Under the pieces are notes generated by a model that saw only the letters and a list, made by a program, of their open reading frames with translations, ran no database searches and was not told the DNA's origin. DNA of 64,000 nucleotides from an uncultured bacterium (lineage in GTDB: Bacteria > Hydrothermota > Hydrothermia > UBA1063 > CAJXJZ01), in NCBI GenBank assembly GCA_913055745.1, contig CAJXJZ010000004.1, positions 1 to 64,000 of the forward strand. The letters are read 5' to 3'. Shown here in pieces: positions 1 through 8,678 of this stretch. Position 1 is the first letter of the stretch; each line of letters begins with the position of its first letter. A program made the position numbers and the translations under genes.

Positions 1-323
1 ATCCTCTGCCCTACTACCTCGGCTCCCATCCCATCTGTGTTTGGTAAGATGACTATAAATTCATCTCCACCATACCGTATAGGTACATCAACATCTCTTA
101 TAGAATTCAAAATCACCCTTGCAAATTCAGCAAGGACTCTGTCTCCCTTTAAATGTCCATAAGTATCATTTATTTCTTTAAAATTATCCAGGTCCAAAAT
201 CAAAATAGAAAAGGTCCCTCCATACCTTTTACATCTTTTAATCTCCCTATCTGCGGCAATGTGTAAGAAACGGCGATTATACACGCCTGTTAAATCATCT
301 TTGTAAAAATGTTCATTCTGCAT
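1..323 (-). CDS. GGDEF-domain protein, diguanylate cyclase type (3' end beyond window)
   Basis: Translation of the minus strand from an ATG at 323 gives a protein that opens directly with the DDLTGVYNRR start of a GGDEF domain. It continues with the metal-binding DLDNFKEIN (about residues 44-52) and the active-site RYGGDEF (about 83-89). An in-frame TAG lies two codons before the ATG, so the start is fixed. There is no room for an N-terminal sensor domain in this reading frame. The family condenses two GTP into the second messenger cyclic di-GMP. About 107 codons are visible and the C-terminus lies outside the window. No Shine-Dalgarno sequence is evident. It is divergent from yajC. Confidence 0.93.
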   Translation of the reverse strand, partial: MQNEHFYKDDLTGVYNRRFLHIAADREIKRCKRYGGTFSILILDLDNFKEINDTYGHLKGDRVLAEFARVILNSIRDVDVPIRYGGDEFIVILPNTDGMGAEVVGQR

Positions 324-396
324 AATCTAAAATTTTAACCATAAAAGACGTTCAGTCAACAAGTAGATATAATTTTTAAAAATTTACTCTATGCCT

Positions 397-409
397 TATA
401 ATAGTTAGC
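397..409 (+). promoter_or_regulatory. -10 element of yajC, leaderless layout
   Basis: A perfect TATAAT at 397-402 is followed by 7 bases and then the yajC ATG at 410. The region upstream is AT-rich, with a poor -35 (TTTTAA at 374-379, 17-base spacer). No Shine-Dalgarno sequence lies between. Transcription would begin at or next to the start codon. Inferred from sequence only. Confidence 0.55.
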
Positions 410-724
410 ATGCAAATACTATACATGCTTTTGACACAAAATAAAGCTAACGGAGGAGGGACACTATTTGGTCTTTTGGTACCTCTTCTTGTAATTTTCG
501 GGGTATTCTACATATTCATAATTATTCCGCAACAAAGGGCAGAAAAGAAAAGGCAGGCAATGCTCGCATCCATAGAAAAGGGTGATAAGGTAATCACAAT
601 AGGCGGTATAATCGGAACAGTAAACAAGGTTGATGAAAAATTCGTGATTCTCAAGGTCTCTCAAGACACTAACATTAAATTTGATAGGTCAGCAATAAAA
701 GGGATCTTGGAGAAGAGCAAGTAA
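410..724 (+). CDS. yajC: Preprotein translocase subunit YajC
   Basis: This 104-residue protein has the YajC pattern. A short N-terminus is followed by one hydrophobic segment (about residues 20-40, LFGLLVPLLVIFGVFYIFII), the conserved PQQRAEKKRQ, and a soluble domain with GDKVITIGGIIGTV. YajC associates with the SecDF accessory complex of the Sec translocon in the inner membrane. The length is typical. It is first in a unit with def (1-base gap) and fmt. A second ATG at 425 is possible, but the 410 start fits the -10 spacing. secD and secF, often adjacent to yajC, are not in the window. Confidence 0.93.
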   Translation: MQILYMLLTQNKANGGGTLFGLLVPLLVIFGVFYIFIIIPQQRAEKKRQAMLASIEKGDKVITIGGIIGTVNKVDEKFVILKVSQDTNIKFDRSAIKGILEKSK

Positions 725-725
725 A

Positions 726-1250
726 ATGTCAGTATTAGATATTCGCATAATAGGCGACCCTGTTTTAAGACAGAAAAGTAAAGAGATAGACATAGTGGAC
801 GAAAAATTACTAAAACTTGCAAGCGATATGATAGAAACCATGCATAATGCTAATGGATTAGGTCTTGCAGCTAATCAAGTAGGTATACCATTGAGACTAA
901 TTGTCCTTAATTTAAAGGATATCGGCGTTGGGAAAAAAGATATAGTTCTTATAAATCCAGAAGTGGTGTACAGTGAAGGTTCAAGCATAGAAGAGGAAGG
1001 TTGCCTCTCTATACCAGGGCTTTATACAGAATTGGAAAGACCGTACTATGTTGAGGTTGAAGCTCAAGAATTAAAGTTACCAAAAGGCAAACTTAGGAAT
1101 GTAAGAATCAAGGGGGAAGACCTTTATGCAAGAGCCCTGCTTCATGAGATAGATCATATAAATGGAATCCTATTTGTTGACAGGCTTGATGATATAAAAA
1201 GAAGGATAGTTTTAGCAAAGTGGAAGAGAGAGCATCCTGAATACTCCTAA
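726..1250 (+). CDS. def: Peptide deformylase
   Basis: The 174-residue protein has all three deformylase motifs: GLGLAANQ (motif 1, GxGLAAxQ), EEGCLSIP (motif 2, with the metal-binding Cys) and HEIDHINGILFVD (motif 3, HExxH with both metal-binding His and the catalytic Glu). It removes the formyl group from the N-terminal methionine of nascent proteins at the ribosome exit. It follows yajC by one base. Its TAA overlaps the ATG of fmt as TAATG, so the two enzymes of the formylation cycle are translationally coupled, as in many bacteria. Confidence 0.97.
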   Translation: MSVLDIRIIGDPVLRQKSKEIDIVDEKLLKLASDMIETMHNANGLGLAANQVGIPLRLIVLNLKDIGVGKKDIVLINPEVVYSEGSSIEEEGCLSIPGLYTELERPYYVEVEAQELKLPKGKLRNVRIKGEDLYARALLHEIDHINGILFVDRLDDIKRRIVLAKWKREHPEYS

Positions 1251-2185
1251 TGCGGTGGCTGTATTTTGGAACAGGACTTTTGTCAGCTCGATTTCTTGAG
1301 AAACTGATAGAAAGAAGACAAGCGCCCACACTAGTAGTAACAGGAACTTCCAAAAAGTCAGGAAGAGGAAGGCAATTAAGACATACCCCCGTGTTTATGG
1401 TAGCACATAAAATGGGGATTCCAATCATTGAAACAGCATCACTTAATGATACCATTATAATAAAAAAAATTCAGATGAAAACGCCACATTTTTTTGTTGT
1501 TTTTGATTTCGGACAAATAATACCTAAGGAACTGCTTTCTATACCCAAAATTGCACCCCTAAATGTTCATCCATCTCTCTTGCCAAAGTATAGGGGGGCG
1601 GCCCCAATTATACGAGCCATGATGAATGGGGAAAGGTATACAGGCATCTCTATCATTAAAATGAACGATAAAATAGATGCGGGTGATATTGTATTGCAAG
1701 AGAAAATAGATATACCTTTTGACATTACAAGAGGGGAACTTGAAGAGACTATTCTTGAAAAGGCTTGCCATCTTTTAGAAAGGTCTTTTGATGGATTAAA
1801 AAATGGTACAATTTCTCCTTATCCTCAAAAGGGAGAAGCCTCTTATGCAAAAAAACTTACAAAGAACGAACTTTGGATTAACTGGAATGAAGATGCACGT
1901 GTAATAAAAAATAAAATCCATGCACTATCTCCTATACCAGGTGCAAGAAGTATTTTCAAAGAAAAAATTGTACAGTTCTTAAAAGCCAAACTGCCGGATA
2001 ATTTAGGTTTCACATTAGAACCGGGAAAAATTTATGCCAAGAGTAAACATTTATTTATTGGTACAAAGACTGCTCCCGTTGAAATACTTGTACTAAAACC
2101 GGCAGGGAAAAGAGAGATGACACAGATTGAATTTATAAATGGGTATAGACCAGATGGCCTCTATTTTACTTCACATATATTTTGA
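1250..2185 (+). CDS. fmt: Methionyl-tRNA formyltransferase
   Basis: A 311-residue protein of normal length for the family. The N-terminal Rossmann-like domain starts MRWLYFGTG and contains SGRGRQLRHTPV. The catalytic region reads NVHPSLLPKYRGAAP, matching the family SLLPxxRG signature with its Asn-x-His, followed by KMNDKIDAGDIVLQ with the catalytic Asp. The C-terminal OB-like domain follows from about residue 205. The enzyme transfers a formyl group from 10-formyl-tetrahydrofolate to Met-tRNAi. Its start overlaps the def stop by one base. Confidence 0.96.
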   Translation: MRWLYFGTGLLSARFLEKLIERRQAPTLVVTGTSKKSGRGRQLRHTPVFMVAHKMGIPIIETASLNDTIIIKKIQMKTPHFFVVFDFGQIIPKELLSIPKIAPLNVHPSLLPKYRGAAPIIRAMMNGERYTGISIIKMNDKIDAGDIVLQEKIDIPFDITRGELEETILEKACHLLERSFDGLKNGTISPYPQKGEASYAKKLTKNELWINWNEDARVIKNKIHALSPIPGARSIFKEKIVQFLKAKLPDNLGFTLEPGKIYAKSKHLFIGTKTAPVEILVLKPAGKREMTQIEFINGYRPDGLYFTSHIF

Positions 2186-2193
2186 CTTATAAT
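2165..2193 (+). promoter_or_regulatory. Putative sigma-70 promoter for sucC unit
   Basis: TTTACT (2165-2170), 17 bases, then TATAAT (2188-2193), partly inside the fmt 3' end. A strong Shine-Dalgarno (AAGGAGGA, about 2210-2217) precedes the sucC ATG at 2221, so this transcript would have an ordinary leader of about 20 bases. Confidence 0.6.
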
Positions 2194-2220
2194 TAACATG
2201 TACAACCTTAAGGAGGAGAC

Positions 2221-3363
2221 ATGAAGGTACTGGAATATAAAGCAAAAAAACTCTTAAAGGAATTTGGACTACCCATAAAAGAGGGAAAGATAGCTAAAAC
2301 ACCTGAGGATGCAAAGAAGATATGTGAAGAGTTGGGCAACAAGTGTGTGGTAAAGGCACAGGTTCCAGTTGGAGGAAGGGGAAAAGCAGGCGGCATTAAA
2401 ATAGCAAATTCACCTGAAGAAGCGCTACAAAAAGCAAAAGAAATACTTGGTATGGAAATAAAGGGTATAAAGGTCAAAAAGGTATATGTTGTAGAAGTAT
2501 CCCATTTTACAAAAGAGATCTATGCTGGAATATTTCTTGATAGAGCCAGTGAGAGGCCTGTTCTTATGGTCTCTAAGGAAGGTGGTGTTGAGATAGAAGA
2601 GGTTGCAAAAACAAATCCAGATGCCATAATAAAACTATACATAGACCCTATTTACGGCCTTATGCCCTACATGGCACGAGAGGTAGCATTTAAACTCGGT
2701 TTAGACAATAAAGAATCCCTAAAAGTATCCAACACGCTTTATAAAATGTATAATGCATTCGTGGGACTTAATGCCCAATTAGTAGAAATCAACCCACTTG
2801 TAATAGAGACCGACGGAAACGTACTTGCCCTTGACGCAAAGGTTATCCTGGACGATAATGCCATTTTTAAAAAGCCAGAACTTGCAGAATACAGGGACCC
2901 AGATTATGAGGACCCCTACGAAATGAAAGCCAAGGAAAAGGGATTATCCTTCGTAAAATTGGATGGGAATATAGGATGTGCTGTAAATGGGGCTGGACTT
3001 GCTATGGCTACAATGGATATAATCAAGAAATATGGTGGAGAACCTGCGAACTTTCTTGATGTAGGCGGTAGTTCTAACCCTGAGAAGATGAAGAATGCTA
3101 TGGAAATAATACTTTCAGATAAAAATGTAAAATCAGTATATATCAATATTTTTGGTGGCATTACAAGATGCGACGACATAGCCAAGGGACTAATTAGAGC
3201 ATTTAAAGAACTTAAAATCAATGTACCAGTGGTGGTTAGATTAACTGGGACAAACGAAGAAATAGGAAAAAGGATGCTAAAAGAATCTGGGCTTATGGTA
3301 CACACCGCCAATACCATGAGAGAAGGCGCCGAACTTGCTATCAAATTGGCAAGGGAAGGATAA
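2221..3363 (+). CDS. sucC: Succinyl-CoA synthetase (ADP/GDP-forming) beta subunit
   Basis: The 380-residue protein starts with the family sequence MKVLEYKAKKLLKEFG and carries the ATP-grasp elements VVKAQVPVGGRGKAGG (about 43-58) and LVEINPLV. The C-terminal CoA-ligase part includes GAGLAMATMDIIKKYGG and INIFGGITRCDDIAKG. With an alpha subunit it interconverts succinyl-CoA and succinate with substrate-level phosphorylation. The usual partner sucD is not adjacent: the next gene is a small YtxH-like protein. Length is close to the usual 385-390 residues. The start is set by a good Shine-Dalgarno. Confidence 0.96.
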   Translation: MKVLEYKAKKLLKEFGLPIKEGKIAKTPEDAKKICEELGNKCVVKAQVPVGGRGKAGGIKIANSPEEALQKAKEILGMEIKGIKVKKVYVVEVSHFTKEIYAGIFLDRASERPVLMVSKEGGVEIEEVAKTNPDAIIKLYIDPIYGLMPYMAREVAFKLGLDNKESLKVSNTLYKMYNAFVGLNAQLVEINPLVIETDGNVLALDAKVILDDNAIFKKPELAEYRDPDYEDPYEMKAKEKGLSFVKLDGNIGCAVNGAGLAMATMDIIKKYGGEPANFLDVGGSSNPEKMKNAMEIILSDKNVKSVYINIFGGITRCDDIAKGLIRAFKELKINVPVVVRLTGTNEEIGKRMLKESGLMVHTANTMREGAELAIKLAREG

Positions 3364-3364
3364 C

Positions 3365-3571
3365 ATGAAGAAGGGAGAAAAAATTGTTATAGCGGGCATA
3401 TTGGGATTTGCATCTGGTGTCATACTGGGTACTATATTTACCCCATGGAGCGGCGAGGAGGTACAGAAGAAAATTGGAATCAGGAAACGAACAGTGGAAG
3501 AAAAACTCAAAAAACTGGAAAACAAAGTAGAGAAACTGGAAGAAACGATAAAAAAGGGTGAAAAGTCTTGA
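3365..3571 (+). CDS. Small YtxH-like membrane protein
   Basis: A 68-residue protein. One N-terminal hydrophobic segment (about 7-25, IVIAGILGFASGVILGTIF) is followed by TPWSGEEVQKKI, which matches the YtxH-family pattern of a membrane anchor and a SG-x-E basic segment. A charged coiled coil (about 38-65) ends the protein. The frame is open further upstream into sucC, but the purine-rich AAGGGAAGGAT just before 3365 supports this ATG. The function of the family is unsettled; envelope stress has been proposed. It sits between sucC and accD, and its TGA overlaps the accD start. Confidence 0.75.
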   Translation: MKKGEKIVIAGILGFASGVILGTIFTPWSGEEVQKKIGIRKRTVEEKLKKLENKVEKLEETIKKGEKS

Positions 3572-4431
3572 TTCCTTTCTTTAAGAAAAAAAAGCAGTTT
3601 CCCTCTGGTAAAGACAAAAAAGAGGTAAAGGAAGAGTTATTTGTAAAGTGCGAGAAATGTGGGGCACTTTATTACAAGAAACAACTTGAACAGGAATTAT
3701 GGGTTTGTCCAGAATGTGGATATCACTTCAGGATTACTGCTAAAAAATATGTTGAATATATCCTTGATGATGGAAAGTTTGAAGAAAGGATAGGAGAGAA
3801 CCTGTATGCAAATGACCCACTAAACTTTCCTGGATACGCAAAAAAATTAGAGGGATACTATAATAAATTAAAACTCAATGATGCAGCATTATGTGGTACA
3901 GGATATATAAATGGTATAAAGGTCGTACTTTTTGTGACAGACTTCAAGTTTCTTGGCGGTAGTATGGGATCAGTTTACGGGGAGATATTCCTGCGTGGTA
4001 CAAGAAAGGCTATTTCAGAAAAGATACCATTTATCTCCCTCACGACTTCTGGAGGTGGAGCGCGGATGCATGAGGGTATATTCTCTCTTATGCAAATGGC
4101 TAAAACTACAGTAGGAGTGGTTGAATTAAATGAAGCAAACATCCCTTACATATCAGTTGTAGCACATCCTACAATGGGTGGTGTCATGGCGTCATTTGCT
4201 TCACTTGGAGATATTATACTCGCAGAAAAAGGAGCACTCTTAGGATTTGCGGGGCCAAGGGTCATTGAGCAAACAATAAGACAAAAACTGCCAGAAGGGT
4301 TTCAGACAGCAGAGTTTCTCCTTGAAAAAGGTTTTATAGATGAAGTAATCTCAAGAAAACAGTTGAAGGATAGGTTAACCTTTTATTTAAAGCACCTTGG
4401 AGGACAAAATGGCAGAAGTAAGACTAATTAA
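3568..4431 (+). CDS. accD: Acetyl-CoA carboxylase carboxyltransferase beta subunit
   Basis: A 287-residue protein with an N-terminal four-cysteine zinc ribbon (CEKC at about 28-31 and CPEC about 20 residues later). The carboxyltransferase core follows, with TTSGGGARMHEG and AHPTMGGVMASFASLGD. With AccA it moves the carboxyl group from biotin to acetyl-CoA, making malonyl-CoA for fatty-acid synthesis. Translation appears to start at TTG 3568, which overlaps the TGA of the preceding gene as TTGA. accA is not in the window; accB lies 37 kb away at 41170. Confidence 0.95.
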   Translation: MIPFFKKKKQFPSGKDKKEVKEELFVKCEKCGALYYKKQLEQELWVCPECGYHFRITAKKYVEYILDDGKFEERIGENLYANDPLNFPGYAKKLEGYYNKLKLNDAALCGTGYINGIKVVLFVTDFKFLGGSMGSVYGEIFLRGTRKAISEKIPFISLTTSGGGARMHEGIFSLMQMAKTTVGVVELNEANIPYISVVAHPTMGGVMASFASLGDIILAEKGALLGFAGPRVIEQTIRQKLPEGFQTAEFLLEKGFIDEVISRKQLKDRLTFYLKHLGGQNGRSKTN

Positions 4432-5494
4432 GGTCACAAAGGTATATGAAAAGGGTGTTATTGGTGTAAAAGATGCCACTTTTACAGTTAAAGATGGAGA
4501 GTTTTGTGTTATACTTGGCCCATCAGGTTGTGGTAAGACTACAACTTTAAGGCTTATTGCAGGGCTTGAAACCATCACAAGTGGGGATATATTCATAGGG
4601 GATAGAAAAGTTAACAATGTTCCACCAAAGGACCGCGATATTGCCATGGTATTTCAGAACTATGCCCTTTACCCACACATGAATGTTTACGACAATATGG
4701 CATTTGGCCTCAGGATGAGAAAAGTGCCCAAACATGAAATACATACGAGGGTCCAAAAGGCTGCAAAGATGTTAGGTATTGAAAAATTACTTAATAGAAA
4801 ACCTAAGGAACTATCTGGGGGACAAAGACAGAGAGTCGCACTTGGAAGAGCTATTGTGAGACAACCCAAGGTATTCCTCTTTGATGAGCCTCTTTCAAAT
4901 CTTGATGCAAAAATGCGTGTTAAAATGAGGGCTGAACTTGCAAGATTGCATAAAGAACTTCATGCTACATCAATATATGTTACACATGATCAAGTGGAAG
5001 CCATGACACTTGCCGATCAAATAGTGCTTATAAATAATGGTGAAATACAGCAAATAGACACCCCTCTTGGTATGTATCACAAGCCAGCGAACAAGTTTGT
5101 TGCTGGATTTATAGGCTCTCCACCTATGAACTTTTTTGAAGGCGAAATCATAGAGGAATCTGGTAAAACATATTTTAAATCTCAAGATTTTAAGGCCTTA
5201 CTGCCTGAAGGAAAAGCAAAATTATTGAAATTAAGGACTACAGAGAAGGTTATCCTTGGCATAAGACCTGAAGATATGAAGGTACAAGGTGTAGGTGAAA
5301 TAGTTGCTACGGTAGATTTCCATGAAACACTTGGAAATGAAATCTTACTCTACCTATCTACAGACAATTTCAAATTTATTCTTAGGATGGAACCAATGGA
5401 GCCTCCTGCCAATGGTGATAAGGTGGCTGTTAAACTGAACCTTGAGAAAATACATATTTTTGACATTGAAAGTGGTAAAAATCTTACAATTTGA
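4409..5494 (+). CDS. ABC transporter ATP-binding protein, MalK/UgpC type
   Basis: 361 residues. Walker A GPSGCGKT is at 37-44, the signature LSGGQ at 135-139, Walker B FLFDE at 156-160 and the switch His in THDQ at 193. A C-terminal regulatory TOBE/OB region from about 235 includes IRPEDMKV. This arrangement is that of MalK/UgpC, which energises sugar or polyol uptake. The frame is open to a TTG at 4397, but GGAGGA at 4399-4404 points to ATG 4409, so the gene overlaps accD by 23 bases. No permease or binding-protein gene is nearby. It may serve several importers in trans, as known for some MalK-type ATPases. Confidence 0.9.
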   Translation: MAEVRLIKVTKVYEKGVIGVKDATFTVKDGEFCVILGPSGCGKTTTLRLIAGLETITSGDIFIGDRKVNNVPPKDRDIAMVFQNYALYPHMNVYDNMAFGLRMRKVPKHEIHTRVQKAAKMLGIEKLLNRKPKELSGGQRQRVALGRAIVRQPKVFLFDEPLSNLDAKMRVKMRAELARLHKELHATSIYVTHDQVEAMTLADQIVLINNGEIQQIDTPLGMYHKPANKFVAGFIGSPPMNFFEGEIIEESGKTYFKSQDFKALLPEGKAKLLKLRTTEKVILGIRPEDMKVQGVGEIVATVDFHETLGNEILLYLSTDNFKFILRMEPMEPPANGDKVAVKLNLEKIHIFDIESGKNLTI

Positions 5495-6675
5495 TAGGTT
5501 TTCTCAAAAGATTTTGGACAAAATTAAATGAAGATCGCGTCTTTATAAAGGCTAGCGCATTAAGTTATACATTTGTTCTATCTCTAATCCCACTACTTTC
5601 TGTTATATTTTCTTTCTATTCCAGATTTGGGCAGTTTAAAGAACTTGAGAAGAATATAAACACACTACTCTTAAAACTCTTTATGCCTCAATATGTTATT
5701 AGAATTCAATCCCTTTTGGATAGCCTCGTACAAAAATCAAGTTCCATGGGTATCATTGGAATTGCTGGACTCGTGCTATTTTCCATACTTTTGCTTGAGA
5801 CTGTTGACAACACTATGCATGAGATATGGCGTGTAAAAAGACGTGGGTCAAGGTATGTAAAATACATTTCATACTGGGCATTTATTACGCTTTCCCCACT
5901 ATTTATCGCCCTCTCTCTCTACCTCTCCGCCAGGGTGCGTCAAAGCGCAGTGGGGCATCAACTTTTCACAAACTTTCTCGTTGCAAGTTTTCTACAATTA
6001 GTTCTACCATGGCTACTCACGAGTACAGCGTTTTTTATCCTTTATTACATATTACCAAGTTTTCCCTTCTCTGTGAAAAATGCTGCCCTGACAGCTGCAA
6101 TATCAGGTTTCTTCTGGGAACTTTCTAAATACCTTTTTGACTACTATATAAAGCACTTTAGCCTCGTTCCTTATATATATGGGGCAATTGGCGTTCTTCC
6201 TATGTTTTTAATCTGGATATATTTTTCATGGCTAATTGCCCTTATAGGAGCAGAACTCATGCATATCCTTGAAGGATTTGATACGAATGTCAATGAGGAT
6301 GCCGCTTCCCTTGCCGTGATGATTACTCTATTTCACCACTATGTAAGAGAAGGTGCCGTCTCATTGGAAACACTCATAAAAGAAACGGAATTAAAAAAAA
6401 CCTTGATCGTGCATATTCTCACAAAACTCTATGACATGGGACTTATCACTTTCATTGAGAGCAAAAAAATGGTTATACCAACAGTAAGCCCAAAAAAAAT
6501 AACACTCCGGGAACTACTTTTAAAACTTGGAATGCTTAAGTTTCAGGAACCCCATACAGAAAAACTCACAAAGATATTAAAACCCATAATAAAAGTAATC
6601 AATAATTATCAAATAAACAGTAAAATATCGGAGGTTCTTCAATATGGAGAGGGAACCACTAATAATAGCGCTTAA
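5491..6675 (+). CDS. YihY/BrkB-family inner-membrane protein with C-terminal winged-helix-like region
   Basis: 394 residues. The family N-terminus (ASALSYTFVLSLIPLLSVIF) is followed by about six membrane segments, including GAIGVLPMFLIWIYFSWLIA with the conserved FLIWIYxSW core. After residue about 270 comes a soluble part that reads like a helix-turn-helix (SLETLIKETELKKTLIVHIL). The role of YihY proteins is not settled; despite older naming they are not RNase BN. Start codon is TTG 5491, overlapping the preceding TGA as TTGA. The 3' end overlaps pyrF by 32 bases. Confidence 0.87.
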   Translation: MIGFLKRFWTKLNEDRVFIKASALSYTFVLSLIPLLSVIFSFYSRFGQFKELEKNINTLLLKLFMPQYVIRIQSLLDSLVQKSSSMGIIGIAGLVLFSILLLETVDNTMHEIWRVKRRGSRYVKYISYWAFITLSPLFIALSLYLSARVRQSAVGHQLFTNFLVASFLQLVLPWLLTSTAFFILYYILPSFPFSVKNAALTAAISGFFWELSKYLFDYYIKHFSLVPYIYGAIGVLPMFLIWIYFSWLIALIGAELMHILEGFDTNVNEDAASLAVMITLFHHYVREGAVSLETLIKETELKKTLIVHILTKLYDMGLITFIESKKMVIPTVSPKKITLRELLLKLGMLKFQEPHTEKLTKILKPIIKVINNYQINSKISEVLQYGEGTTNNSA

Positions 6676-7330
6676 TTTTACGGAAAGAGACAAAGCACTT
6701 TATACAGTGGATATGCTAAGGCCATTTGTAAAAAGATTTAAAATAGGATTACCACTTTTTGTAAAATACGGTTATTCAATCATTAAAGATATACAAAAAT
6801 ACGACACGAATATATTTCTTGATTTAAAATTACACGACATACCATCAGTTGTATCACAGACTATTGAAAATATTAATGATTTAGATATTGAATTTCTAAC
6901 AATCCATTTGCAAGGAGGGAAAGACCTCGCCAAAGCAGCAATGAAATCAACATCCACGATAAAACTTCTTGGTGTAACCATACTCACAAGCATAAAAGAG
7001 AGTGAATTTAAATCAATTTATGGCATCTCTCTTAATGAAAGTGTCATTAAACTCGCAAGTGTTGCAGCCTATACAGGACTTTATGGCGTGGTATGCTCAG
7101 GGCTTGAGAGCCAGGAAATAAAGAAACATTTCCCAAAACTCAAGACCATTGTCCCTGGCATAAGGCTTAAAGATAACAAAGACGATCAAAATCGCGTCCT
7201 TTCTCCCTGTGATGCATTGAAAAGAAAGGCAGACTTTTTAGTTGTGGGAAGAGATATAACGCACTATGAAAACATAACTGAACGAATAAAACTTTACCTT
7301 GAAGAAATCAAGCAATGTGGTTATATCTAA
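6644..7330 (+). CDS. pyrF: Orotidine 5'-phosphate decarboxylase
   Basis: A 228-residue TIM-barrel protein. IALNFT begins strand 1, the catalytic DLKLHDIPS gives the family DxKxxD motif, and TPGIR-like VPGIRL near residue 168 binds phosphate. GRDITH follows near the end. It converts OMP to UMP in pyrimidine synthesis. The upstream YihY gene overlaps its first 32 bases; CGGAGG at about 6629-6634 supplies a Shine-Dalgarno. No other pyr genes are in the window. Confidence 0.93.
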   Translation: MEREPLIIALNFTERDKALYTVDMLRPFVKRFKIGLPLFVKYGYSIIKDIQKYDTNIFLDLKLHDIPSVVSQTIENINDLDIEFLTIHLQGGKDLAKAAMKSTSTIKLLGVTILTSIKESEFKSIYGISLNESVIKLASVAAYTGLYGVVCSGLESQEIKKHFPKLKTIVPGIRLKDNKDDQNRVLSPCDALKRKADFLVVGRDITHYENITERIKLYLEEIKQCGYI

Positions 7331-8397
7331 TTATATCACTATATAACGGCATTACAGGGCATGCTTTATCATTTTATTATCCGTATTTTAATAATAATAC
7401 TTTTCATTCTGTTGTTTTAAAAGATGACTTATTTTATAATACAATTTTTCGCCCAGATACCATATCTGGCGAATGGACAATAAGCGACACAGCCCTTATT
7501 ACAAAAGTGCCTATACTTGCTGCAAGTTCTTTAAAACAAAAGGACTCTGCAAGTTTCATATCCATTGATTTTATAACACCAGTTTTTGATACATTTAATA
7601 GAGTATTTTTAAGTCTAAATGCAAATAATAAGGAAACTTCCTATAAAGCACTTTCTGCAATAGGGTATGTAAGGGGCATACACAACAAACGAGTATTAAC
7701 ACTATTCTTTAAAACAACAGATAAAAGTTATGCAAATTTCACAACATTAAGGATGAAACAATTCAATATGAAAAGTGAAACGCTCTGGAAAAACAAATTA
7801 AGATTTTCTAAAAATGACTTTATATTTAAAAGTGGAATCTTTAAAATAGGACTATTCCATTGGAATATGCACGATACCTACTATGGAATAACCAGTGGTA
7901 TAAAAAATACTTATGTATCTTTTAACATGCATTTACCAATCAATGTACAAAAGCCATTTTATACACTTCTTGTAAAAGCCCCTCCACTCTATATATCATT
8001 AAAAAAAGACCTCAAGTATGCCCTACAAAGCGAAAATTCACTTTTAGAAAAAAGGGAAATCGTAGGTATAAGAACAAAACATCTAAGTGCTAACCTCTGG
8101 GGTATAGAGGCTCCTGACACACTATATGGATTCTCATTTATGACCCATTTATCAACACTAATAAGTGGTGGATTTAATGCCATTTCCACTAAAAACGCGC
8201 ATCATGCATCAATGATACTATGCTCTTCACATTCATTCTATAATAACGAACTTCAATACACATTAAGGATACATTTTCATGATATGAGATACATCTATTA
8301 TAGTGTCGAAATCCTGTTATTTAAGAACCTCGTCATAAGGAAGTTTAAACTTGAAAATGGCGATTTTATAGGAATCTTCATAAGACTTGTTAACTAA
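7315..8397 (+). CDS. Unknown beta-rich protein, possible outer-membrane barrel
   Basis: 360 residues that I do not recognise. The N-terminus (MWLYLIISLYNGITGHALSF) is a weak signal peptide. The rest alternates short polar and aromatic strands (for example LYISLKKDLKYAL, SANLWGIEAPDTLYGFSFM) without cysteines or known catalytic motifs, as expected for a barrel or beta-sandwich in the envelope. It starts inside the end of pyrF (16-base overlap) with only a weak Shine-Dalgarno. It may belong to the same broad type as the barrels at 45153 and 48053, but I see no clear alignment. Confidence 0.6.
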   Translation: MWLYLIISLYNGITGHALSFYYPYFNNNTFHSVVLKDDLFYNTIFRPDTISGEWTISDTALITKVPILAASSLKQKDSASFISIDFITPVFDTFNRVFLSLNANNKETSYKALSAIGYVRGIHNKRVLTLFFKTTDKSYANFTTLRMKQFNMKSETLWKNKLRFSKNDFIFKSGIFKIGLFHWNMHDTYYGITSGIKNTYVSFNMHLPINVQKPFYTLLVKAPPLYISLKKDLKYALQSENSLLEKREIVGIRTKHLSANLWGIEAPDTLYGFSFMTHLSTLISGGFNAISTKNAHHASMILCSSHSFYNNELQYTLRIHFHDMRYIYYSVEILLFKNLVIRKFKLENGDFIGIFIRLVN

Positions 8398-8398
8398 C

Positions 8399-8427
8399 TT
8401 GACAGTTTATAGGTGTTGCTTTATAAA
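8399..8427 (+). promoter_or_regulatory. Consensus sigma-70 promoter of the Flp pilin gene
   Basis: TTGACA (8399-8404), exactly 17 bases, then TATAAA (8422-8427). The leader then carries GAGGAGGTGAG (8440-8450) before ATG 8454. This is one of the strongest promoters in the window, consistent with high expression of a pilin. Confidence 0.85.
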
Positions 8428-8453
8428 TTAAATAGAGCAGAGGAGGTGAGATA

Positions 8454-8657
8454 ATGAGAAGTAAAGGGAAGTTTAAGATATTAAACAAATTTTTTATTGA
8501 TGAGGAGGGAGCAACCGCAGTAGAATATGCAATGATAGTAGGCCTGATTGCCCTTGTGTCTTTTATTGCATTTCAGAGATTGGGGTTTGAAGTAAGAAGA
8601 ATTATAGAGGACATGGTTATGTTCATGCATGCGTATATAAAACCAAGTAACGTATAA
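8454..8657 (+). CDS. Flp/Fap-type (type IVb) pilin
   Basis: 67 residues. After a basic leader comes DEEGATAVEYAMIVGLIALV (residues about 20-39), the hallmark Flp pilin segment: processing after Gly, Glu at position 5 of the mature protein, then a hydrophobic helix. Flp pilins are cut by a TadV-type prepilin peptidase and assembled by Tad machinery into adhesive fibres. No tad, cpa or rcp genes are in the window, so the pilin is encoded apart from its machinery. It has its own strong promoter and leads into a large secreted protein gene 21 bases downstream, probably co-transcribed. Confidence 0.9.
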   Translation: MRSKGKFKILNKFFIDEEGATAVEYAMIVGLIALVSFIAFQRLGFEVRRIIEDMVMFMHAYIKPSNV

Positions 8658-8678
8658 AACACACAAAAGGAGGTCGTT

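Noticed and set aside
5826-6128. Open frame of 100 codons inside the YihY gene
   Set aside because: Same strand, different frame, within a clear membrane-protein gene; no signal of its own.
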